This document shows positions 1 through 6,285 of a stretch of DNA of 6,782 nt, piece after piece; within the stretch, counting starts at the first letter, position 1, and the number at the start of each line of letters is the position of its first letter. The stretch covers positions 1 through 6,782 of the forward strand of contig DAOWHD010000089.1 of the NCBI GenBank assembly GCA_030641605.1, written 5' to 3'. The stretch comes from Thermoplasmata archaeon (GTDB lineage: Archaea > Thermoplasmatota > E2 > DHVEG-1). The notes beneath the pieces were generated by a model. That model was not told the origin of the DNA, made no database searches, and worked only from the letters and a program-made list of their open reading frames with translations. Both the position numbers and the translations under genes were made by a program.

Positions 1-1104
1 GATGTGTTAGATGGAGGTAGAAACCAAGAATGGAAAATAATAAACCAAATAATAGGTCAGAAATCCAAAAAACTAACTTCTTCAATGTTTGGAGAGAAAA
101 AGGTGAAACTAGATTATGACCTAAAAAAAATTAAAAGAACCGATTTCCCAATAGTCTTAGACCCAAAAACAGCATCTTTTAATGATATAGCAATACACGC
201 TTTTCTAAGACAGCGGCTAAGTCAAAGTACCATTGAAAGACGTTTATCAACGGCTCGTTTTATGGAAACACATCCAGCTCCAGTAAACTTTAGAAATCCC
301 ACCTACGAAAACTTTATTGCACATATGGACTACCGAGAACAAATTGAGAATTCAGGAAACGGAGCACTATCTAATGAATGGAAAACAATGAGAACATTCC
401 TGAAAGCATACGGGATGGAAATATGGAGTTACAGACCACCATCAACACCGATGTACAAAGCAAGAATATTACCGTTTCCTGATCAGGTGTACAAAATCCT
501 AAATCTAACATATTCAAAAGATCAATACGAAAACGCACTAATCCAGTACATACTCACTCACAACTTCATCATCGGATGGAGGTTTCCAAGTGAACCAGCG
601 GAAATGAAAACAAAGGATGTCAACATAGAACGAGGATACATCACAATCACAGAGCCAAAAAAACACAATAGCACCAGAAACATCTCACCAACAGAGATAA
701 TGAACAACAAACGAAGGAAATCATTCAAAAACTGGATAGATGCTTGGAGACCAAAAGTAGAAAACCAACACAGTAAAGACTATCTCTATCTCAAACCAGA
801 TGGACGACCATTTACAAGAGATTCGTTAAGACAACTACTCAACAGAAAAGCAAAACCAGTGATACAACCAGTTTTCCCACAATACTACAACTACTCATCA
901 AGACATTTCTCAGCAGTATCAAGACTAATCAGAACCAAACTTGAGTACAAAGCATTCGATGAATACGAAGTAAGAGACTGGCTTGGTCACACCAAAATCG
1001 AGACAACAATGGGTTACATCAAAGATGCGAAGCACTACTATCTACTTGCTCCTTATGATTGGGTTCATCGTGTCCTTAAAGCTCCAAGTAATGGGTGGGG
1101 ATAA
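1..1104 (+). CDS. Tyrosine recombinase / integrase of a tRNA-integrated archaeal element (5' end uncertain)
   Basis: This is a site-specific recombinase that would integrate or excise a mobile element at the neighbouring tRNA-Arg gene. Residue numbers count from a GTG at position 4. Residues about 60-145 look like the helical core-binding domain, and about 150-350 the catalytic domain. The catalytic set is visible: Arg193 (GWRFPSE), Lys219/220 (EPKKHNSTR), Arg300 (YSSRHF), His329 (DWLGHT) and the nucleophile Tyr338 (TTMGYI). The usual HxxR box is YxxR here. The C-terminus is intact and ends at TAA 1102-1104. The start is unresolved: the frame is open to the window edge, GTG-4 has no visible ribosome site, and the next in-frame ATG (position 85) also lacks one, so the gene may begin upstream. 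A GGAGGT at 13-18 precedes an out-of-frame ATG only. The second half is markedly A+C rich. The intact frame, not overlapping the tRNA, argues against the SSV type that is split by integration. Confidence 0.88.
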   Translation, partial: DVLDGGRNQEWKIINQIIGQKSKKLTSSMFGEKKVKLDYDLKKIKRTDFPIVLDPKTASFNDIAIHAFLRQRLSQSTIERRLSTARFMETHPAPVNFRNPTYENFIAHMDYREQIENSGNGALSNEWKTMRTFLKAYGMEIWSYRPPSTPMYKARILPFPDQVYKILNLTYSKDQYENALIQYILTHNFIIGWRFPSEPAEMKTKDVNIERGYITITEPKKHNSTRNISPTEIMNNKRRKSFKNWIDAWRPKVENQHSKDYLYLKPDGRPFTRDSLRQLLNRKAKPVIQPVFPQYYNYSSRHFSAVSRLIRTKLEYKAFDEYEVRDWLGHTKIETTMGYIKDAKHYYLLAPYDWVHRVLKAPSNGWG

Positions 1105-1115
1105 CACGAGGATTC

Positions 1116-1163
1116 AAAAAACGCAAAAAATAGGCTCTTTCGACCAAAATCCCTCCGAGAGAG
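1116..1163 (-). terminator. Hairpin plus T-runs downstream of tRNA-Arg
   Basis: Reading the minus strand away from the tRNA, an 8-bp imperfect stem (1163-1156 with 1142-1135, one C-A mismatch, 13-nt loop) is followed two bases later by T-runs at 1130-1125 and 1121-1116. Archaeal transcription terminates readily on such T-runs, so this probably ends the tRNA transcript. The inverted repeat could instead be, or also serve as, an arm site for the adjacent integrase. Confidence 0.5.
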
Positions 1164-1168
1164 TGAAG

Positions 1169-1243
1169 CGGACCTGGCGGGATTCGAACCCGCGATCTAT
1201 AGCTTAGGAGGCTATCGCCCAATCCAGGCTAGGCTACAGGCCC
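1169..1243 (-). tRNA. tRNA-Arg (anticodon CCT)
   Basis: A full cloverleaf folds on the minus strand. The acceptor stem is GGGCCTG with CAGGTCC (one G-U pair). The D arm is GCCT/GGGC with GG in the loop. The anticodon stem is ATAGC/GCTAT with loop CTCCTAA, giving anticodon CCT, which reads AGG (Arg). The variable loop is 5 nt and the T arm is GCGGG/CCCGC with loop TTCGAAT. The discriminator is G and CCA is not encoded. There is no intron. The base usually A at position 21 is T, a small oddity. The gene lies 51 bp downstream of the TraB-family gene on the same strand, with its 3' end facing the integrase, so it is the probable attachment site. Confidence 0.95.
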
Positions 1244-1270
1244 AGTATACCAAGGCAACATACGGGTGGC

Positions 1271-1283
1271 TTTTTTAAAATTT
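1271..1283 (-). promoter_or_regulatory. Candidate TATA box for tRNA-Arg
   Basis: The minus strand reads AAATTTTAAAAAA here, centred about 34 bases before the first base of the mature tRNA. With the usual archaeal TATA-to-start distance of roughly 26 bases, transcription would begin several bases before the tRNA 5' end, leaving a short leader for RNase P. The A+T stretch stands out beside the more mixed flanks at 1244-1270. It is called from position and composition only. Read-through from the TraB-family gene upstream is an alternative. Confidence 0.4.
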
Positions 1284-1294
1284 GGCAAATCAAG

Positions 1295-2023
1295 TCACGG
1301 TTCATTGTATTCCATGGAGAAAGATGCCGTTGCAGTATCAGATTTGACTCCCATACTTCGTAATTCACTCAATCTAATAGTTTCATATTCAATATTTTCT
1401 TGATCCAGTAACTTGGATATGCCAGAGATATGGCCATCGCCGACGCACGCTATGATTTTCTGCTTTTCTTCTGATAGTTTCACCAATTTTTTGGTCATAT
1501 AGCTATTTCTCTCATCTATCAGAGTTCTTTTGATTGTGGGAAACTTTTCTGCTATTTGTTCGACGTAGCTATCAAATTCATTCTCGATTTTTTTCAGTTC
1601 GCTTTCCACCTTTCTTTTACTTATGAACAGACCTCCAGCTCCCGATAAAAGGAGTTTGAGTTTTTCTGACAGAGACATGGATCGTAACATGTTTGAAAAT
1701 AATTTCTGTGCATTCATGTCTATAAAGTCTAATGGTATTTGATGAGACTGCGCGTACTTTACTGCTGTGAGCATTTCATCTCCTGCATTCACTCCATATT
1801 CTTTTGCCATGTTGGCCTGGAATCGAGCTAGAATCTTGTATATGAATGGGACATTTTTGCTGACATTTCTATATCCCTCCGGGTCCGTGTTTTTCATCAT
1901 TAATGCACTGTATCGTTGCCTATCTAGCTCTACGCATATGGCATCAGGTAGTTTTTCATCAAAAATTTCTGTTAGTGCAGATGAAAGATCAAAAACATGT
2001 CCTGTACCTATCAATGTAATCAT
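1295..2023 (-). CDS. TraB/PrgY/GumN (Tiki-like) family protein, soluble short form
   Basis: The 242-residue product has the marks of the TraB family. It opens with MITLIGTGHV (GxxH at 6-9), followed by VELDRQRY at 31-38. A GDEMLTAVKYA segment lies at 81-91, ERNSYM at 171-176, and a second GxxH, VGDGHISGI, at 194-202. In the wider TraB/Tiki superfamily the paired GxxH motifs and a conserved Glu are proposed metal or catalytic residues, and some members act in peptide-pheromone shutdown or as proteases. The substrate here is unknown. I see no transmembrane helix, whereas many archaeal TraB proteins carry several after this domain. I chose the ATG at 2021-2023 because the GTGH strand normally starts right at the N-terminus. 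A TTG at 2042-2044 would add seven residues. The stop is TGA at 1295-1297. It is divergent from the KaiC-like gene. Confidence 0.8.
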   Translation of the reverse strand: MITLIGTGHVFDLSSALTEIFDEKLPDAICVELDRQRYSALMMKNTDPEGYRNVSKNVPFIYKILARFQANMAKEYGVNAGDEMLTAVKYAQSHQIPLDFIDMNAQKLFSNMLRSMSLSEKLKLLLSGAGGLFISKRKVESELKKIENEFDSYVEQIAEKFPTIKRTLIDERNSYMTKKLVKLSEEKQKIIACVGDGHISGISKLLDQENIEYETIRLSELRSMGVKSDTATASFSMEYNEP

Positions 2024-2067
2024 TTTTAACAACCGATTTTGCAAAGCAACATAGCATCTTTTCCTTC

Positions 2068-2078
2068 ATTAAATTATG
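2068..2078 (-). promoter_or_regulatory. Candidate TATA box for the TraB-family gene
   Basis: The minus strand reads CATAATTTAAT here. A start site about 26 bases downstream would fall near 2046, about 23 bases before the preferred ATG at 2023. No clear Shine-Dalgarno sequence precedes that ATG. The same start would make a TTG at 2044 nearly leaderless, so the promoter does not settle the start codon. Weak evidence, from A+T composition and spacing. Confidence 0.3.
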
Positions 2079-2118
2079 TTTTTCATTTCCAATACACGGC
2101 TTGATTTAGATACAAGCA

Positions 2119-2137
2119 AAAACAAATATTTTGTTTT
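2119..2137. repeat. Perfect 8-bp palindrome in the divergent intergenic region
   Basis: AAAACAAA, a TAT spacer, then TTTGTTTT form a perfect inverted repeat of 8-bp arms. It lies 96 bases from the TraB-family ATG and 101 bases from the KaiC-like ATG, so it is almost central between two divergent genes. That is a natural place for an operator of a dimeric regulator. The arms are A+T rich, so chance is a real alternative. No T-run or gene end makes it look like a terminator. Confidence 0.4.
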
Positions 2138-2154
2138 CAGTTGAATTTTTGGAA

Positions 2155-2181
2155 ATTATTAAATATCATTTTATTATTTAC
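2155..2181 (+). promoter_or_regulatory. Candidate promoter (TATA region) of the KaiC-like/kinase pair
   Basis: This stretch holds two TATA-like sequences, around 2157-2167 (TTATTAAATAT) and 2169-2181 (TTTTATTATTTAC). Either would place the start site roughly at 2188-2205 and leave a leader of about 30-50 bases. This agrees with the good Shine-Dalgarno-like sequence before the start codon, since leaderless messages would not need one. I cannot choose between the two. Confidence 0.3.
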
Positions 2182-2237
2182 TTTATGACGCTCTAACAAA
2201 TATGTTGAAAGAAAACTTTTAAAGGATGTGAAATAAA

Positions 2238-2999
2238 ATGGACGAACTTGGGATGGGAATGAGAGTAGAAGCTGGAGATAGTAGAGTAAGCACTGGAATT
2301 AATGGACTGGATGATTTATTAAATGGCGGTTTTCCAAGTGGTAGTATAACACTTGTATCTGGAACCCCTGGCACCGGTAAAACCATTGTTTGTTTCCAAT
2401 ATATTGAAGCAGGAATTAAAAATGGAGAAAATTGTTTATACTTAACCTCCGACGAACCAGTACCTAATCTGCTCAATGAGGCAAAAAAATTGGGCTTTAA
2501 TTTTCAATCTGCTGTTGATAACGAACAGTTGAAATTCATGTATCTGGATGTTGATAGAAACAATATCCATAAGGAGATGGAAGAAGAAATACAAACAGGA
2601 AAATACGATAGAGTTGTAATGGACTCATTGTCTCCGTTGACAGAGACCCCCGTTTGGATGGTCAACAATGGAAATGAGGTCATACCTTCTTCAAACTCTA
2701 TGACTACGACTACTTTTCCCATAGACTCCACCCAAGCAACAAGACTCCACCTGAGACATCTTATAAGTATTTTAAAGGAAGATAAGTGCACCTCCATGGT
2801 TACCACTGAAATACCTGAAGGATCTCGTGATTTGTCAAGAGATTCTATCTCTGAATTTTTAGTAGATGGCATTCTAGTTCTTGATTTGGATACAACAATG
2901 GATCGCAGAAAACTAACGATACGAAAAATGCGTGGTACAAAACATACGTTAAAACCCCATAACATTGAGATAGGCGAGCGAGGAATCAGTCTGCTGTAA
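2238..2999 (+). CDS. Single-domain KaiC-family (RecA superfamily) ATPase
   Basis: The 253-residue protein is one KaiC domain. STGINGLDDLLNGGFPSG (18-35) is the typical KaiC opening. Walker A is GTPGTGKT at 42-49, the catalytic acidic pair is D72 E73 (LTSDEP), and Walker B is DRVVMDS at 124-130. KMRGTKH at 230-236 matches the family's subunit-interface motif with Lys230 and Arg232. These features predict an active, probably oligomeric ATPase in the cytoplasm. True clock KaiC has two such domains, so this is a KaiC-like protein of the archaeal signalling type, not evidence for a circadian clock. A loop at about 140-168 rich in Asn, Ser and Thr follows the Walker B strand. GGATGTGA at 2224-2231, six bases before the ATG, is close to the archaeal Shine-Dalgarno consensus and supports this start. 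The histidine kinase begins 42 bases after the stop, so the two are probably cotranscribed. Confidence 0.9.
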   Translation: MDELGMGMRVEAGDSRVSTGINGLDDLLNGGFPSGSITLVSGTPGTGKTIVCFQYIEAGIKNGENCLYLTSDEPVPNLLNEAKKLGFNFQSAVDNEQLKFMYLDVDRNNIHKEMEEEIQTGKYDRVVMDSLSPLTETPVWMVNNGNEVIPSSNSMTTTTFPIDSTQATRLHLRHLISILKEDKCTSMVTTEIPEGSRDLSRDSISEFLVDGILVLDLDTTMDRRKLTIRKMRGTKHTLKPHNIEIGERGISLL

Positions 3000-3041
3000 T
3001 ATTCTCATAAATTGTATGACCAAGGACAAATCTGAGGCAAT

Positions 3042-4793
3042 ATGATGGGAGATGCACCGGATATAGTAGAAGAGCTGAGAAAACAGGAAAGACTCGGTAA
3101 TTTTAATAGTAGATCTCAGAGCACAGGCCAAGATACATACGGATCTGAAAAAATCTTGAACGATAATGCCTACAAAACTACGTTATACAATAGTGAAAAT
3201 TTTAAAAATTCTGAAGGCAACGAATCATATGATATCGGTGGATTGACAAATGCAATTGAAAATAGCATTATGTTGTTTGAAATATCTCCCGAAACTATCA
3301 TGGTCATAGATGACAAAGGAAGTGTCTTGGACGTAAATGCTAGAATTTACGACTGGCTTGGTTACAAAAGAGGGGAAATTATTGGAAAGAGTCTCTTTGG
3401 GTTGCCGTTTTTTACTGATAAATACAAAAATAATGTTTTCGATTTTTCCATGGATGTAATATTCAGTGAAAAGACTCTGCCATATGAACTTGATTTTACT
3501 ACAAAGAGCGGAGAAAAACGGACCGGGTCAATGCATGCCGTACCAATAAAAAATAGTAAAAATAAGATATCTGGAGGTCTGATAATGATCTCTGATGTTA
3601 CCGAAAGTAAGACTGCAAGAGAAGAGATCAGTAAACTCAGCCAATTCCAGGATAGCGTTATCGACAATGCCAATGTTTGGCTTAGCGCTATGAATTTAAT
3701 AGGAAGTATTGTAATATGGAATAAAGCGGCAGAGACAATCACCGGCTACCTGCGTGAAGAGGTGCTCGGTCGCGATAGTATATGGGATTGGTTAAGTCCA
3801 GATGAAGCACAGTATAAAGGAAACATTACCACGAGGGGAGTTACGCATATCGAAGGCGAGGTGTCTTCTCAAAATTTCAAAACATTGATCAAACGCAAGG
3901 ATGGAAACATCAGAACCGTTTCTTGGAACTCTCGCAATATTTTAGATAATACAAAAAACCCGATAGGATCTGTTACTCTTGGTCTTGATATAACAGATCA
4001 AGAAAGATCAGGGGAAGAAATTAAAAGGCAGAATGCTGAACTAAAAAGACTCAATCGCATAAAATCAGATTTCCTAAATGTAACCTCTCATGAACTACGT
4101 ACACCAATGGTTGCAATAAAAGGATATGCCCAACTTTTATCCGACCTGTCTCTCGGGAAAGTTACTGATAAGCAGAAGAAGGCACTTGATGTAGTTCTCC
4201 GGAACATAACTCGCCTGAACAAACTCGTTCAGGACATTCTTGACGTTTCAAGACTTGAATCTGGAACCATGAAATTCCTCCCAGAAGATGCTGACATAGG
4301 TAAAATGATTAAGGAAACTGCTGAGACCATGCAATCTTCTGCAAACGAAAAACAGATAAAAATCAATACGATTCTGGAAGATAGTCTACCAAGCCTTGTC
4401 ATTGATTCGGAGAGAATAAAGCAGGTGATAGTTAATCTTGTAAATAATGCAATAAAATTCTCGCCTTGTGAATCAGATATTAATATGCAAATCAAAAAAG
4501 AAGGAGAGTATATATTATTTGAGATTCAAGATTTTGGTAGAGGGATACCAAAAAATAAGATAGAAAAAATTTTTGATACATTTTATCAAGTTGATTCTGC
4601 AAAAGACAGGAAACTGATGGGTGGTGCAGGTTTGGGTCTTGCCATTTCACGAGGAATTGTAGTCGCCCATGGGGGCAATATATATGTTGAAAGTAGAGTG
4701 AATAAGGGAAGTACATTTAGGTTTACATTACCTCTTAAACCTGTTGAAGATATTGAAGACAGATTCAAGAAGCTTAATATATTCTCTCCATAA
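3042..4793 (+). CDS. Soluble PAS-PAS sensor histidine kinase
   Basis: The 583-residue protein has, in order: a variable N-terminal region (1-70), rich in Asn, Ser and charged residues; PAS 1 (about 75-190, VIDDKGSVLDVNARIYDWLGY, with DVTES near its end); PAS 2 (about 200-320, IVIWNKAAETITGY, ending at DITDQE); a helical linker (322-345); HisKA with phospho-acceptor His350 (SHELRTP); and HATPase. The ATP-binding boxes are complete: N box NLVNNAIKFS (465-474), G1 DFGRGIP (497-503), F box FDTFYQVD (511-518) and G2 GGAGLGLAI (527-535). It should autophosphorylate in response to a cytosolic signal sensed by the PAS domains. There is no membrane segment and no receiver domain, and no response regulator is in view. 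GAGG at 3034-3037 suits either of the two adjacent ATGs (3042, 3045). It follows the KaiC-like gene closely, which suggests a functional pair. Confidence 0.93.
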   Translation: MMGDAPDIVEELRKQERLGNFNSRSQSTGQDTYGSEKILNDNAYKTTLYNSENFKNSEGNESYDIGGLTNAIENSIMLFEISPETIMVIDDKGSVLDVNARIYDWLGYKRGEIIGKSLFGLPFFTDKYKNNVFDFSMDVIFSEKTLPYELDFTTKSGEKRTGSMHAVPIKNSKNKISGGLIMISDVTESKTAREEISKLSQFQDSVIDNANVWLSAMNLIGSIVIWNKAAETITGYLREEVLGRDSIWDWLSPDEAQYKGNITTRGVTHIEGEVSSQNFKTLIKRKDGNIRTVSWNSRNILDNTKNPIGSVTLGLDITDQERSGEEIKRQNAELKRLNRIKSDFLNVTSHELRTPMVAIKGYAQLLSDLSLGKVTDKQKKALDVVLRNITRLNKLVQDILDVSRLESGTMKFLPEDADIGKMIKETAETMQSSANEKQIKINTILEDSLPSLVIDSERIKQVIVNLVNNAIKFSPCESDINMQIKKEGEYILFEIQDFGRGIPKNKIEKIFDTFYQVDSAKDRKLMGGAGLGLAISRGIVVAHGGNIYVESRVNKGSTFRFTLPLKPVEDIEDRFKKLNIFSP

Positions 4794-4831
4794 AACTTCA
4801 ATTAAATAAACTTAAATCATATCGCCAAACT

Positions 4832-4852
4832 AATGAGAATGATATTTTCATT
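4832..4852. terminator. Hairpin between convergent genes
   Basis: AATGAGAAT (4832-4840) pairs with ATTTTCATT (4844-4852) around a GAT loop, a 9-bp stem with one G-T pair. An overlapping alternative, GAATGA (4837-4842) with TCATTC (4848-4853), also forms. It lies in the 60-bp gap where the kinase and ahcY transcripts converge, so it may help to end one or both. T-runs after the stem are short on both strands, so the call is tentative. Confidence 0.35.
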
Positions 4853-4853
4853 C

Positions 4854-6269
4854 CTAGTATCTGTAATGCTCAGATTTGTAGGGTCCCTCTACATTTACAC
4901 CAATATACTCTGCCTGATCTGGTCTAAGCCTTGTTAGTTTGACGCTAAGCTTGTCAAGATGTAATCTAGCTACTTCCTCATCAAGTATTTTTGGAAGCAT
5001 GTAAACACCAATTTCATGGTCTTTTTTCCAAAGCTCCATTTGTGCAAGGCACTGGTTAGTAAATGAACTGCTCATGACAAAGCTTGGATGTCCTGTTGCA
5101 CAGCCAAGATTCACAAGGCGCCCTTCAGCAAGCATAAATATCTCGTGCCCATCTGGGAATATGTATTTATCCACCTGTGGTTTGATGTTTAATTTCCTTA
5201 TACCTTCTATTTGCTCAAGCTTGCTTACTTGAATTTCGTTATCAAAATGTCCAATATTACAGACAATTGCTTGATCTTTCATTTTTTTCATATGTTCCGC
5301 GGTAATCACATCTTTATTTCCTGTGGCAGTAACAAATATATTTCCTTCATCAAGCGAATCTTCGATGGGTTTAACCTCATATCCTTCCATAGCTGCCTGC
5401 AAAGCACAAATGGGATCAATTTCATTGACAATTACTCTTGCACCAAATCCCTTCATTGATTGGCAGCAGCCTTTTCCAACGTCCCCATAGCCGCATACAA
5501 CAACAGTCTTACCAGCAACCATGACATCTGTTGCTCTCTTTATTCCATCTGCAAGACTTTCTCTGCATCCATAAAGATTATCAAATTTAGATTTTGTAAC
5601 AGAATCGTTTACATTAAACGCAGGGAACAATAATGTGTTATTTTCCATCATATGATATAGTCTATGTACTCCTGTAGTAGTCTCTTCTGAAACTCCTTTT
5701 ATCCCTTTTGCAATTTTTGTCCATCTTGTAGAATCCTTTGCATATATTTTCTTTAAACGAGCTATAAGTTCTCTGAAATCTTCACCTTCATTGCTATAAT
5801 CCTTATCTAGCAGTGATGGATCTTTTTCAACTTCCACTCCCTTGTGAACAATAAGTGTCGCATCCCCTCCATCATCGACAAGAAGATGTGGGCCTTTTCC
5901 ATCGCCAAAATCTAATGCTTTCTGGGCACACTCCCAGTATTCCTTCAAAGTTTCTCCCTTCCAGGCGAAAACAGGAACGCCTGTTTTGGCAATTGCAGCG
6001 GCAGCATGATCCTGTGTTGAGAAAATATTGCAGCTTGCCCATCTTATTTCTGCCCCTAGTTCTACCAATGTTTCAATTAGAACAGCGGTCTGTATGGTCA
6101 TATGTAGACTACCCATTATTCTTGCACCTTTCAGTGGCTTTTGATGACCATATTTTTCTCTTACTGCTATAAGTCCTGGCATTTCTTTTTCAGCGATTTC
6201 AATTTCTTTTCTACCAAAATCCGCAAGACCAATATCTTTAATCTTGTACTCTTCTGTTTCTAATACCAT
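4854..6269 (-). CDS. ahcY: S-adenosylhomocysteinase (adenosylhomocysteine hydrolase), long form
   Basis: The enzyme reversibly hydrolyses S-adenosylhomocysteine to adenosine and homocysteine using bound NAD, which relieves product inhibition of methyltransferases. Conserved elements are all present: His56 in [24 protein letters not shown] (80-92), DDGGD (132-136), SEETTTGV (194-201, catalytic Glu196), Lys226 and Asp230 in [11 protein letters not shown], the NAD-binding GYGDVGKG (260-267) with Glu283 after it, [10 protein letters not shown] (337-346) and [13 protein letters not shown]. The C-terminal tail has Lys465 and Tyr469 and ends in HYRY. At 471 residues, with an acidic insert at about 145-185, it is the long form common in bacteria and plants. 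Many archaeal enzymes are nearer 420 residues. AGGTG at 6282-6278, eight bases before the ATG, supports the start. The upstream gene's stop is 16 bases away, so an operon is likely. Confidence 0.98.
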   Translation of the reverse strand: MVLETEEYKIKDIGLADFGRKEIEIAEKEMPGLIAVREKYGHQKPLKGARIMGSLHMTIQTAVLIETLVELGAEIRWASCNIFSTQDHAAAAIAKTGVPVFAWKGETLKEYWECAQKALDFGDGKGPHLLVDDGGDATLIVHKGVEVEKDPSLLDKDYSNEGEDFRELIARLKKIYAKDSTRWTKIAKGIKGVSEETTTGVHRLYHMMENNTLLFPAFNVNDSVTKSKFDNLYGCRESLADGIKRATDVMVAGKTVVVCGYGDVGKGCCQSMKGFGARVIVNEIDPICALQAAMEGYEVKPIEDSLDEGNIFVTATGNKDVITAEHMKKMKDQAIVCNIGHFDNEIQVSKLEQIEGIRKLNIKPQVDKYIFPDGHEIFMLAEGRLVNLGCATGHPSFVMSSSFTNQCLAQMELWKKDHEIGVYMLPKILDEEVARLHLDKLSVKLTRLRPDQAEYIGVNVEGPYKSEHYRY

Positions 6270-6285
6270 AATTACAACACCTTTC

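Noticed and set aside
30..119. Short frame starting at ATG 30 behind a strong GGAGGT (13-18)
   Set aside because: Only 29 codons, out of frame with the clear recombinase and spaced 11 bases from the motif. The match is more likely chance within coding sequence (the GGA GGT codons).
983..1207. Open frame on the + strand that overlaps the integrase end and runs into the tRNA
   Set aside because: It lies out of frame over the integrase catalytic end and crosses the antisense of a tRNA. The product has no recognisable motif.
2042..2044. TTG as the start of the TraB-family gene
   Set aside because: It adds seven residues before the conserved MITLIGTGHV start of the fold. ATG at 2023 fits the family better, although the candidate TATA box does not exclude the TTG.
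2238..2999. A circadian clock KaiC
   Set aside because: There is a single KaiC domain and no KaiA or KaiB in view. This is the common archaeal KaiC-like form.
4834..4850. Fur-box-like sequence TGAGAATGATATTTTCA
   Set aside because: The half-sites are separated by three bases where the classic box has one, and it lies between convergent gene ends, not in a promoter. A terminator-like hairpin is simpler.
5211..5459. Open frames opposite ahcY (also 5855-6172) and opposite the KaiC-like and kinase genes
   Set aside because: They are antisense to strongly conserved proteins and encode compositionally odd sequences without family features.
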